Assembly: GCA_023525975.1 (NCBI GenBank) | Contig: CM042042.1 | Span: 43,845,880 to 43,909,879, forward strand | Direction: 5' to 3' | DNA length: 64,000 nt | Origin: Smallanthus sonchifolius | Taxonomy: Eukaryota; Streptophyta; Magnoliopsida; Asterales; Asteraceae | In this document: positions 45,389 to 55,984 of the stretch, piece by piece | How the letters are laid out: every line of letters starts with the position of its first letter | Position numbering within the stretch: the first letter of the stretch is position 1 | Notes under the pieces: model-generated | Databases searched by the model: none | What the model was told of the DNA's origin: nothing | What the model saw: only the letters and a program-made list of their open reading frames with translations | Position numbers and translations under genes: made by a program

Positions 45389-48300
45389 ATGTCGTCTACT
45401 TCTAATCAAGTAAACAATATGACTCATTTACTGAATCATGACAATGAGATTGGAACTCCAACCAAGCCACCGAGGCTTATGAATCTCAAAGATTATTCTA
45501 ATTGGAAAAGTCGTTTTGAGAATTATGTTAATATCAATGACACGAGTTTGTGGATTCCTATTAGTGAGGGATATGAGCATCCTGTTCATCATCATATGGG
45601 TGTGTCGGATACACCAAAACCAATTTCAGCTCTTAATGATGATGAAAAGAAGTTGTATGATTGTGAAAAGAAAGCTCTTGCAGTTTTATCCATGTGTTTA
45701 CCTCTGGATATCTACCATACTTTCAAGAAGTTTAAAACTTCTCGTGAACTTTGGTAAGGTTTGGCTAAAAGATGTGAGGGTAGCACTGATATCAAGAAGA
45801 ACATAAAAGAATTGTTAAAGAAACAGTTTAGTGTTTTTAAACACTTTGATTGTGAATCGGTGGATGAACTCATGTCAAGATATTATCATCTTCTAAGTAA
45901 AATGGTCAACAATGACATCACTTACAAAACCAAGAAGATTCTTGAAAAGTTTTTGGATGCTTTACCAATACATTTTGAGATGTATACCATAGTGATCAAA
46001 GAACAATCTGGATTTGATGATCTTAGTCTTGAATATTTGATGGGAAAGATTCAATCATATGATCTGCATAAACAAAAGAAAGACACAGTTTATCAAGATC
46101 CAAGCATTTACTTTGGGAAAGGTACATCAGCGTCGAAATCTGGTGGAGTTACTTTATTTTTGGGAGAGTCGTCTGATGTTTCTAAAGACAGTTCTTGTCA
46201 AGAAAATACATGTTTTGTTGCTTCAAACTCTGGATGTTCAACTCATAGCAAGAATGAAGGTCATTCGTGTTCTACTAAAGTGTCTCCATCTGCAACTAAT
46301 GATATGATGGCAATGATTGCATCATTTTTAACCTCTTATGAAAATTTTATTGGTGGTAAGATCACTGATCCCGATATGATTGTGGAGGATTTTAAACAGC
46401 TGGATAAAGATACTTTGGAAGAAATGAATATTCAGTGGAACATGGCATTGTGGTTGAGACAAGGAAAAGATCACTTGAAGAGAACTGGAAAGAAGTTCAT
46501 TGGGGTATCAAGAAAAACCAAGACGGGAATAGATAAGTCTAAGGTGAAGTGTTATAATTGTCAGGAGTTTGGTCATTTTGCTCAAGAATGTACAAAACCA
46601 AGAAATCAGAATCAAGGACCTTCAAACTCTCAAGGCAATCAAAACAAACAGAGTACTTCCACAGCTTTGATATCTCAACAAGATGAAAATTATAACTGGG
46701 GTATTCATTTGGAAGATATTGTGGCTCATGTTAGTCAAGCTTTTCTGGCTGAAGTACATCATGAAGATGAAATTGAAAGTTGTTCTTCTAATAGTGACTC
46801 TTCATATTCTAGGAGTTTACATGAAAGTGAAGAGTTAGTGCCTCAGATGAGTGAACCAAAGTTTTCAAATGAAGATTTACTAAATGATGGAGCTGCTGGA
46901 AAGGTTACAGAAAAGATTGCAGAGATGTTAGCTGAAGAAAATGCATTCATGGTCGATTCTAAGCAGGTAAAACAGGTTGATTCTTGTTTAAAATGCATTG
47001 ATTTTGAATTCAAAATTACGAGATTGTGTGATGATAACACGAATCTCATCTGTGACATGAAAGCAATGTACACATCGAACCAAACTTTGAAGGATAATGA
47101 AATAGTTTTGAAAGCTAAAATTGAATCTCAAAAAGATGATATTAAAGTTTTGCAAACCAAAGTAAATGAACAAGCATTTCATCTCGATGTGTCATACTCT
47201 GAGTTTGAAAAGAAAATTAATGAACTTGCTGTGTCACAGACAGAGGTAACAAAATTGTTACGCAAGCTTGAGTGTTATAAGAATTCCAGTTTCTTGTTGG
47301 AATATTATAATGATAAAGCTTCGGGTGAAAAGTTTATTGGTGGGGTGGGTTCTTGTCCTTCTTTTGATGATACAGAAATTGGGGGAGGTGTTGGTTATTG
47401 TCCACCGTTTAATGCAAATTATACCCCATGTTTGATTGAAGAAGTTTTGGTTGAAGATCTGGAATCAAAAACTGTTTTGAACATCAATCCTATTACTGGT
47501 AATGACATGGTATATGATGATTCAACTGATGATGACGTGTTTGTTTCAGAGAAAGTTGAAGGCATAGTGAAAGATTGTAAGTATGTGGAACCAGTCATGA
47601 TGAAAACAGTGACAAGAGACATGTGCATTCTAACTGAACCAGATGATGTGAGTGAACAACCAAAACCTAAATCTACTTTTAAACCGATTAAACCATTTGT
47701 AAGTGGTGTTTTTGATTCATAAGAGACAAACACGATTGAGAAAATCTCAACTCTTGATTTTTGTAAAAAGAAACTTGAAAAGGAAACTCATCAGGTTGTT
47801 CATTCTTCAAACACTATTTCTTAGTGTTCATTATCTACTTCATTCAAGGTTCAGAAAGAAAAGTATGTTCGTGTCTACAAGGAAAAACGTGCTTGTTTTC
47901 ATTGTGGTGTTGTTGGTCATATCCTGAAAGATTGTCCAAATAAGAACTTGGGGAAGCGTCTGGAGAATCCAAAGTTGGCATGACCTTTTATGAATCCACC
48001 AGCAAAATTTGTAGGTAAGAACATGAATAGTAGTGTAAATAAGCCAAGTGTCCAGACTGCTTCTGATACAGTGAAATTTGTGAAGAAGATTGAGTCAATT
48101 GGTGAGACTACCTAACCAAAAGAAAAATTGTCAAGACCACAAAGACGTCGAAGAAATAAACGGTTGAGAAAACTTCTTGAACAACCAGTGATAAATGACA
48201 AGGTTGAGGTGTTGAGAGAGACTGACATGGTTCAGGTTACATCGAAGTGGAAACCTAAATCCACTATTTCTGTTTCTGGGAAACAACCTCCTAAGATTCA

Positions 48301-48394
48301 GGAGAAATTTGATTGTGTATTGAAGGAAATAGTTTATTTTGATGAATCAGGCCGACCCAAGACTATAATAGCTTGGGTCTCTATTACTAACTAA
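45389..48394 (+). pseudogene. copia gag (large), broken
   Basis: From ATG 45389 (MSSTSNQVNN) the frame contains the UBN2-type Gag core, PPRLMNLKDYSNWKSRFENY, then a TAA at 45755. It goes on in the same frame through QLDKDTLEEMNIQWNMALWL and a CCHC knuckle CYNCQEFGHFAQEC (about 46552-46593), which binds RNA. A coiled-coil, acidic region follows, with TAA at 47720. A second knuckle, CFHCGVVGHILKDC, lies at about 47894-47935, beyond more stops (47822, 47981, 48112). Length (~1000 codons) and two knuckles far apart exceed ordinary copia Gag and suit Sireviruses. The protein would form the capsid; it cannot be made whole now. Confidence 0.88.
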
Positions 48395-48429
48395 TCATTT
48401 CTGTTTGTGTACAAGGAATTCCAAGGAGG

Positions 48430-51400
48430 ACTGTTGGCAACCATTTGTATGTTGACAGTGGATGCTCTCGGCACATGACGGGAAATCTTAACTTATTGGA
48501 AAATGTGAAAGAAATTCAGGGAGGATACGTTGCTTTTACAGGCAAGAAAGGAGGAAATATTTCTGGCCAAGGAACTATGTCGAATGGGAGATTGAGCTTT
48601 GAGAAAGTCAACTATGTTGAGAAGCTAGAACATAATATGTTATTTGTTTCGCAAGTCTGTGATAAAAATTTCTCATTTCATTTTAATAAGTCAGAATGTT
48701 TGGTTCTAAAGCCGGGATTTGTGATACCTGATGATTGGATACTTATGCGAGCTCCTCGAAAGAATGATACATATATGCTTTACATGAGCACAGCAACGAC
48801 AACGTCGTCTGTCCCCACTTGTCTTCTTTCGAATGCTTCCGAGTCTGATTCAACTTTGTGGCACCGAAAAATGGCTCATATAAATTTCAGAAAAATGAAC
48901 TATCTCATCAAAAATGGGTTGATTTATGGTGTTCCAGTTATGAGATTTCATGTGAATGAAGACGGTATTCCATGGAAGAAAGGGAAGCAACACCGGAAGT
49001 CTCATCCTTCAAAGTTGACTAATTCAATTGTGACTCCTTTAGAGTTGTTGCATATGGATTTGTTCAAACCTATTAGTGTCAAGAGTGAAGGAGGCAATCT
49101 TATTGTTTGGTAGTGACTTATGATTACTCGAGGTTTTCTTGGGTTAAATTTCTTGCTTCTAAGGATGAAACAGCTGAGTTTCTTAAGTTCCTAATTGTAG
49201 GACTTGAGAAATTATTCAACTTGCAAATTAGGAGAATTTGTAGTGACAACGACACAGAATTCAAGAATGGGAATTTGGGTTTATTCTATTTGAAGAATAG
49301 TATTCATCATGAATTCAGTGCTCCGTACGTTCCTCAACAGAATGGTGTTGCTGAATGGAAGAATAGAACTCTTTTTTAGACGGCTCGTACTATGTTATCT
49401 GATTCAAAATTGTTGGTTACTTTTTGGGCAGAGGCAGTAAATACAGTTTGTCATGTTCTCAATAGGGTTTTAACCGTGAAGAAACATAACAAAACATGTT
49501 ATGAATTGCTGAACAATCGAAAACCTAATCTGGCGTATCTTTTGCCCTTTGGGAATCCATGTACCTTGTTAAAGACTCGCGACGTTCCTACTAAATTCAG
49601 CTCGAAGGCGATTGAGGGAATTTTCTTGGGATATGTGATAATCGTTCTGTTCCTCAGGATGTAAAAGGTCCCTCTTGGGCATTTGATTATGATGCATTAT
49701 TCAGATCTTTCAATGTTACTCCTACAATTTCTCCTGTTGAAGCTGAAATACTCTATCAGTCCTACTGCAATGATGATTCAACTGTCGATCCTCGTTCGGT
49801 TAATCTGATTGTGGATACTCCTTCAGTTGATCTGAATGTCGCTTCAACTTCGGGTACAACACAACATGATGAATCTAACGATGATGAAACTGTGTTTCAG
49901 GAGTCTTTAAATGATATCCAGAACATAGTTGATGATTCATCAGCATCGGCATCAGTTGAGGGGGAGTTGCCTTCAAATCTTGATGTTGTTATTCAAGCTT
50001 CAGATATTCCTCAATCTCGTGTGCATAAGAATCATCCAACTAACAATATTATTGGTGATTTAAATGCATGTGTTCAAACGAGGCATCGTACACTTGCAGA
50101 AAATTCATGTTTGTATGCTCAGATTGTGGATACAGGTATCTTGGAGACATGTTTACATGCTTGCTTTATTTCTCAAACAGAACCTAAGAATGTGGTTGAG
50201 GCATTGGATGATGATTGTTGGATTTAGGCCATGCAGGAAGAATTGGCTCAATTTGATAAATTACATGTTTGGGATTTGGTTGACTTACCCAAGGGTTCAA
50301 GATCTATTGGCACAAAGTGGGTATTCAAATGCAAACACGATGATCGTGGTGTTGTGGTACGTAATAAGGCGAGAATTGTTGTCCAAGGTTTTAATCAGCA
50401 AGAAGGCGTTGATTACACCGAAGTTTACGCTCCAGTTGCGAGGATTGAGGCAATTCGTTTGTTTCTTGCTTATGCTTCTTTCAAGGGTTTCAAAGTTTTT
50501 CAATCGGACGTCAAGAGTGTTTTCGGTATGGAAAGGTAAAGGAAGAAGTATATGTGAAACAGCCGCCTGGTTTTGAAGATCCCAAGGTTCCTGAAAAGGT
50601 GTTTAAATTGGATAAAGCGTTATATGGTCTTCATCAGGCTCCTCGTGCTTGGTACGAAACTTTGTCGGTGCATTTACTTGAGAATGGATTTGAGCGTGGT
50701 CAAATTGATTCTACCTTTTTCATCAGAAAAGCAGGGGGAGATTTATTACTTGTTCAAATCTATGTTGATGACATAATCTTTGGATCGACGAATTTTGATA
50801 TGTGTAAAGACTTTGAAAGAGTGATGAAGTTGAAATTCGAGATGAGCAGCATGGGAGAATTATCGTTCTTTTTGGGTCTTCAGGTTGATCAAAAGGAAGA
50901 TGGTTTTTATATTCATCAAACAAAGTATGTTGCTGATATTCTCAAGAAGTTTGATATGGAAAATGCTTCAGCTTTCAACACTCCAATTCCAGTTAATCAC
51001 AAACTAGATTCTGACCTGAAAGGTAAAGAGGTGGATTGTCGATTATACAGAGGAATGATCGGGTCTTTAATGTATCTCAACAGCGTCATGTCCAGATATT
51101 ATGTTCACAGTATGCTTGTGTTCAAGATTTCAGTCTAAGTCGAAGGAATCTCATTTGATTGCTATAAAGCGGATTTTTAGATACTTAAAGAGTAAACCAA
51201 GGTTGGGATTGTGGTATCCAATTAATTCTGACTTTGATTTTAAAGCTTTTATAGATTCAGATTATGGAGGTTACGGTCTGGACAGAAAATCAACATCTGG
51301 TGGTTGTCAATTTCTAGGGAATAGACTTGTGTCCTCGCAATGCAAAAAAGAAAACCTCAGTTGCAATTTCAACATGTGAGGCAGAATACATTACAACAGC

Positions 51401-51707
51401 CAGTTGTTGTTCCCAAATCCTATGGATTCAACAGCAGTTGAGGGATTATGGTTTGAACTTTACAGGGACACCAATGATGGTTGACAACATAGCCACCATG
51501 TCGATCACAACAAATCATGTGAAACATTCAAAGACAAAGCACATAGAGATTCGACATCATTTCATTCGTGATTGTGCAGAGAAGAAGCTGACTGAGTTGG
51601 TGAAAGTTCATACGAATGACAATTATGCTGATTTGTTCACCAAAGCATTCGATCGTACACGGTTTGAATTTCTAACTCAAATGATTGGTATGCTTAATCC
51701 AACGTGA
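48430..51707 (+). pseudogene. copia pol (protease-integrase-RT-RNase H), broken
   Basis: Domains in order: aspartic protease with YVDSGCSRHMTGN (48445); GAG-pre-integrase WHRKMAHINFRKMNYL; integrase core with LLHMDLFKP, ICSDNDTEFKN and APYVPQQNGVAEW; reverse transcriptase from NKARIVVQGFNQQEGVDY through YGLHQAPRAWYE to YVDDIIFGS; RNase H with CEAEYITTAS and HSKTKHIEIRHHFIRD. The frame breaks near 49110, 49665, 50537 and 51100, with stops at 49376 and 50226. The integrase has D in DLFKP and in CSDND; the Glu of the DDE triad is present as E in NGVAEW's neighbourhood (tentative). It starts +1/-1 relative to gag. Confidence 0.9.
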
Positions 51708-53350
51708 CAAAGGTTTTTCAAAAGATTTTTCATGGAAGTTTTTCTTTTAGTTTTATAGATTATTTAAAGTAAATAGTTTTATGCTTTATTTTTAGCTAGT
51801 TTACTTGATGTCTGAAAAACTCAAACAAATTTGAAAAAAATAAAATCGGCACTGCTTGAAGTTAGAGAAGAAATGATAGTACGTCAGTAGGTGATCACAT
51901 ACTCATAACCATAGATTGACTACCTGGTGTCTGTATTTATGTTTGTGCTTATATGAGTTGATCTAAACTTCTTAGTTTGCATAAACATGAAATGATAGCT
52001 TCATGACTGTCTGACATTGCTGTATATAAATTTTAATTTGAATATTTGCATGTAATTTGAATTGTCAGTAGGCTAGAAGCGTTTTTAATCCATTAGTAGT
52101 GTGAAAACATAATGGTCTATGTCACAATTGTGATTTGAACCCATAGTATGCTGGGTGTGTGTGTTAAAAGATCATTATCAGATAAAGAATATGAGACATT
52201 AAGTATTTCATGAGACCAGTATCGGACTATATTAAATAGCACAATATTTCAGTTCACTTTATTGCCCATGTCCCAAAAAACATGCAATGTGAAGTTGGAC
52301 TAAGATATGTTTCTGACAACTTGTTGGAACATATACTCACCCTTGGATCAATTATCTTGATTCCATTGAATATATTCATATAACAGTTGGATCACATTAC
52401 CCTGTATCATTGAGTCAATCGACTCTTTTGTCATTCTTCTATTAATACAAATCATGATATTTCATCCAAAATCTTATAATGCTGACAACTTGAATTGACA
52501 TGTAGTATATTGCAAATTCGGTATGAATAAGTTAGCATGTCATGATCTGATCCTGTTTACTTTGAAGTTTATCGCGTATCATTTCATGAATTTCTGAGAA
52601 TTTAAAAAGAAATTTCAAAAGATAATAGAAAATAGTAAAATAAAATAAAAAGAAATGAGAAATTGTTTGCTAAGATATCATAGAATGTTGCAAATATTGC
52701 TTGTTTGCTGAGCCAAGTATCTGTAAATATACAGAATGCCATAGGTCAACCCTTAGATCTGCTAGGGATTTTTATTCAGAATGGGTATATGATACATCAA
52801 AGATACTGATATGATCTTCTTACTCGCAATGTGCGACCAAAAATATGAGATTCTGTATGTACAGAGAAAAACCAAAAAGATTTTATTTTTAGATGTTTCT
52901 AGATTTACTGTTTTAATTCTTTAAGAAAAAGTACAAACAGATTTTAGTGTGTTTTATCATAAATTTTGAAAAATCCAAAAATATGTTCTTTATTTGTTCT
53001 TTTAGTTTTATTAGAAAAATCCAAAAAGATTTTATTTCTATCTTCCATGAAAAATTCTTATAAAATTGGATTGAGATTGCTGTACAGGTTGCAAGATAAT
53101 CGGAGTGTCGGAAAGAGAGGAAAATGAAAATTTTCAAAATTTTGGTTAAGTATGGGTTAGGCGAACTTGTCTTATTCGCTTAGCATTTTTGCTTGGTGAG
53201 CGAAGTTGTTAAGTTCGCTTGAATTAGGCGAACTTAAGCTATTGAGTATATATACGTTCCAGCGAACTTGACCATCTCACTTGTTTCTTTGACTTGAGCG
53301 AACATATCAGGCGACTTTATCCATAGTGGAGCGATTTTGTCTGATTTCAA
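51708..53350 (+). mobile_element. Sirevirus 3' spacer between pol and the extra ORF
   Basis: 1.6 kb of A/T-rich sequence with no gag or pol motif. Minus-strand open frames are short and unconvincing. It ends in the hairpin-motif cluster at 53158-53340. Confidence 0.5.
53158..53340. repeat. GGCGAACTT motif cluster before the extra ORF
   Basis: GGCGAACTTGTC, GCGAAGTTGTTAAGTTCGC, GGCGAACTTAAG, GCGAACTTGACC, GCGAACATATC, GGCGACTTT and GCGATTTTGTC are spread over ~180 bp, ending close to the extra-ORF start (53358). This is the same motif group as in the gag leader (45237-45345) and LTR (44590-44642). Confidence 0.75.
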
Positions 53351-54596
53351 GTTCTAGTTGGTGAGAGTGGTTTCATCTGGATCTGGTAGCTCTGATGACA
53401 AGGAAGAGAGTTCTCAGGATTTTGGCCCTGATCATTATGATCAGTTAGCTAAACTTCCTCGAGTTACTAGAAATATATATGACAACCGTAAGAAGTCTCT
53501 AGGTAAAAAGAAAGTGACTTTACCAAGATGCAAGTCTGTAAGGGGTCCTTCTCCCGATGCAGTACTTGGAAAGAGAAAATTACAAGATGAAACATCCAGT
53601 TCTGAGGATGATGAAGCTCCTGCAGCAAAAGGACCTAAACTGATGGCTTCGACTATTCATGCTGCTCAAACTGCACAGGATAGAGAGTTTGTCGATTATT
53701 TGATAATCACTCCTATTCCTTCACAATCTCATACTCCTCAAGCTACTCCGACTGTATCCAAGACTCACGATAAAATACAAGAGATATACATAATGAACGA
53801 ATACAAGCTTTGGAAACACAGGTTTCAGGCTTATAGTCTCAAGTAGATGCTTTACTTGCTAGTGAAGCCCAGCGTGCTCAAACTATCAATGATCAAAAAA
53901 AGGTGCTTGCAGAGATGCAGCTTCTTGTTAGCCAATTGTTAGAGCGTCTTGACGCTCAGGGGGAGAAGGTTCAGCCTGATAAGTCTGCTTGTCATAGTAT
54001 TGGCATTCAAAAGAATTTAGATGATGATGAACCAGATGCTGGTGATGGTTTGGGTGAGCGTCAACACGCTGATACTAACCCGTCATTAACTCAGGGGGAG
54101 TCAGAGATTATTATTGAAGCTAATATGATGACATGTGATGATGATAAAGAACCAACTGCAGTTAATGCTGATATGTTGGATAATTCAATATTTGAAGACT
54201 CTGACATAGATGATGCAGACAAGATTGAATGTTTATTAGACTTGGATGATTTTTCTGATGATGATGATACAGAAGAGGAAGGATTAGAGGAAGGAGAGAT
54301 TGTTGAGGTAGAGCTGGAGTGTGATAATAAGAAAGTTGTTTACGAAGGATGTGAAGGTTTAATTGATACATATGTGTTTGAAGATGATGTAATTCCAGAA
54401 GGGTTTTCAGAAGGAGTTGTAGAATCTGATGCATCTGATCCCGGTCAAGAAAAACAAAACCCTGACTCTGCTGAGAGTTTTCCTAAAGATACAAAAATGT
54501 TGTAACATCCCAAAATGTCGAGAAATAAAGTTAACGAGTTCAAGCGGGCCGAAGTCGGGCCGGGTCAGTCGCGAACCGGGCTTGGGGAGGTCTCCC

Positions 54597-54605
54597 CTAT
54601 AAATA
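54597..54605 (+). promoter_or_regulatory. TATA box of the solo LTR
   Basis: CTATAAATA about 97 bp from the LTR start, followed by AGAGAGAGAAA leader-like sequence. Here the hairpins are downstream of the TATA box, i.e. in the transcribed part, unlike in the copia LTR where they precede it. Confidence 0.7.
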
Positions 54606-54959
54606 GCCAGGGTCACCACATGTTTCTCTCATTTGCAATTCTAGAGAGAGAAAACCGTAGAGAGAGAAAGTGTCGGAATCGCACAAGATTGCACCCGCTC
54701 GTGTCTCTTGCACTCGTGAGAAGAACCTCCGGATCAGAAGCTCGATTCAGGTAACGATCCGACCTAAATCTGAGTTTTTAGTTCGTTTTTGGGTTTTCGG
54801 GTCTTGGGTGAAAATCGGACGTTTTTGTGGATGAAACTGAAAGATAATCATAGAATCGAATTCCTTAATGGAAAACGAACGTTTTGGATGCAACATGTTC
54901 GGGATCTTTACATGATCAGACCGAATGCGAAAGTTAGGGTTTTTCGTGAAGAACAGGTC

Positions 54960-55147
54960 GTGCGCACTTGCTAAGTGCGCACGGAGCAGGTCCTGCGCAC
55001 TTGCTAAGTGCGCAGGAGGAGGGACCTGCGCACTTGCTAAGTGCGCAGGAGGAGGAACCTGCGCACTTGCTAAGTGCGCAGGAGGAAGGACCTGCGCACT
55101 TGCTAAGTGCGCAGGAGGCAGGGTCTGCGCACTTGCTAAGTGCGCAG
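54960..55147. repeat. Six hairpins at exact 33-bp period
   Basis: TGCGCACTTGCTAAGTGCGC starts at 54961, 54994, 55027, 55060, 55093 and 55126. The palindrome is GCGCACTTGCTAAGTGCGC; spacers vary slightly (AGGAGGAGGGACC, AGGAGGAAGGACC, AGGAGGCAGGGTC). Because 33 is divisible by three, open frames run through on both strands (for example CALAKCAGG and HLASAQ repeats), but these are a side effect of the period, not evidence of a protein. Confidence 0.92.
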
Positions 55148-55740
55148 ACATCAGGCTGTTGAGTAGAGATTAGTATGTCTAGAATGGTTAAACCGTTAGA
55201 GTCGGTAATGGTCTGATGTGTATGTAACTACTCAATTCAGATCGGAAGTGACGTGGTTGGACCCTTGATTAGGACAACCGAGACTAGCTTATAAGGTGAG
55301 TTCTAGAAGCCCTCTTTTAAATGTTTTTATATAATGTTTTCGGGCTGGTGTGTACACGTATGAAATGTTGTTTTATAAAATGATTTTTATGAAACTACGT
55401 TTACGAAAGGAAATGATTTGTAACGAAGGATTTATGGAAAGAAAGTTTATGAACGGAATGTTTACGAACGAATGTTATAAAGAAATGGTTTAATGAAAAG
55501 GTAAAGGGTTTTGAAAGTGAAGGAAAGGTTTTATGAAAAGAAAACAAAAAGGGGCAAAGGTTTTAAAGAAGTCATTACAAATCTAATCTGTCGAATGAAT
55601 GGAATTGACGAATGAAGTCTGGGAATGTGATTCCCAGCCTTGTGGTAGATTATGGACAGTGAGCCATAGTTACCACAAGAACAACATGGGCAATGTCTTT
55701 GTGGCATGTCAATGGTTTTGATGTTGTACAACTGGTAAAG

Positions 55741-55984
55741 GGAGTAACGACGGTTACTCGGGTGATGACGATCATCCTAAGCGAACGAGGTAATGGGAAA
55801 TCAATGACGGCGATACGTAACGGTTGATTTCCAAAGGAAAGATGCGTGTTGGGCAATGACGGCGATACGTAACGGTTGACCCCACGCATTGAAGGGTTGG
55901 GCAATGACGGCGATACGTAACGGTTGACCCAACGTAGTGGTATGGTTGTGGCAATGACGGCGATACGTAACGGTTGCCCACAAC
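55741..55984 (+). repeat. Hairpin array with conserved ~25-nt core and variable paired stems
   Basis: The core CAATGACGGCGATACG...GGTTG occurs at 55802-55826, 55854-55878, 55902-55926 and 55952-55976. Each is enclosed by its own complementary arms: GGAAATCAA/TTGATTTCC (55796-55804 with 55824-55832); ATGCGTG...GGGCAA/TTGACCCCACGCAT (55842-55855 with 55876-55889); GTTGGGCAA/TTGACCCAAC; GTTGTGGCAA/TTGCCCACAAC. Two smaller hairpins with GACG loops (GAGTAACGACGGTTACTC; GGTGATGACGATCATCC) precede them. Stem sequences differ between copies but remain complementary within each. Confidence 0.9.

Noticed and set aside
53358..53846. Host nuclear protein gene
   Set aside because: Lies between the LTRs of the copia element, whose TSD is intact, so it is the element's extra ORF.
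54747..55173. Long overlapping open frames with CALAKCAGG or HLASAQ repeats on both strands
   Set aside because: They arise because the hairpin array has a 33-bp period without stops; the frames are open on both strands and the region is an LTR leader.
54960..55984. CRISPR-like array (regular repeats with variable spacers)
   Set aside because: Plant nuclear LTR context, no cas genes, repeats are palindromic with short related spacers, and the variable parts pair with each other.
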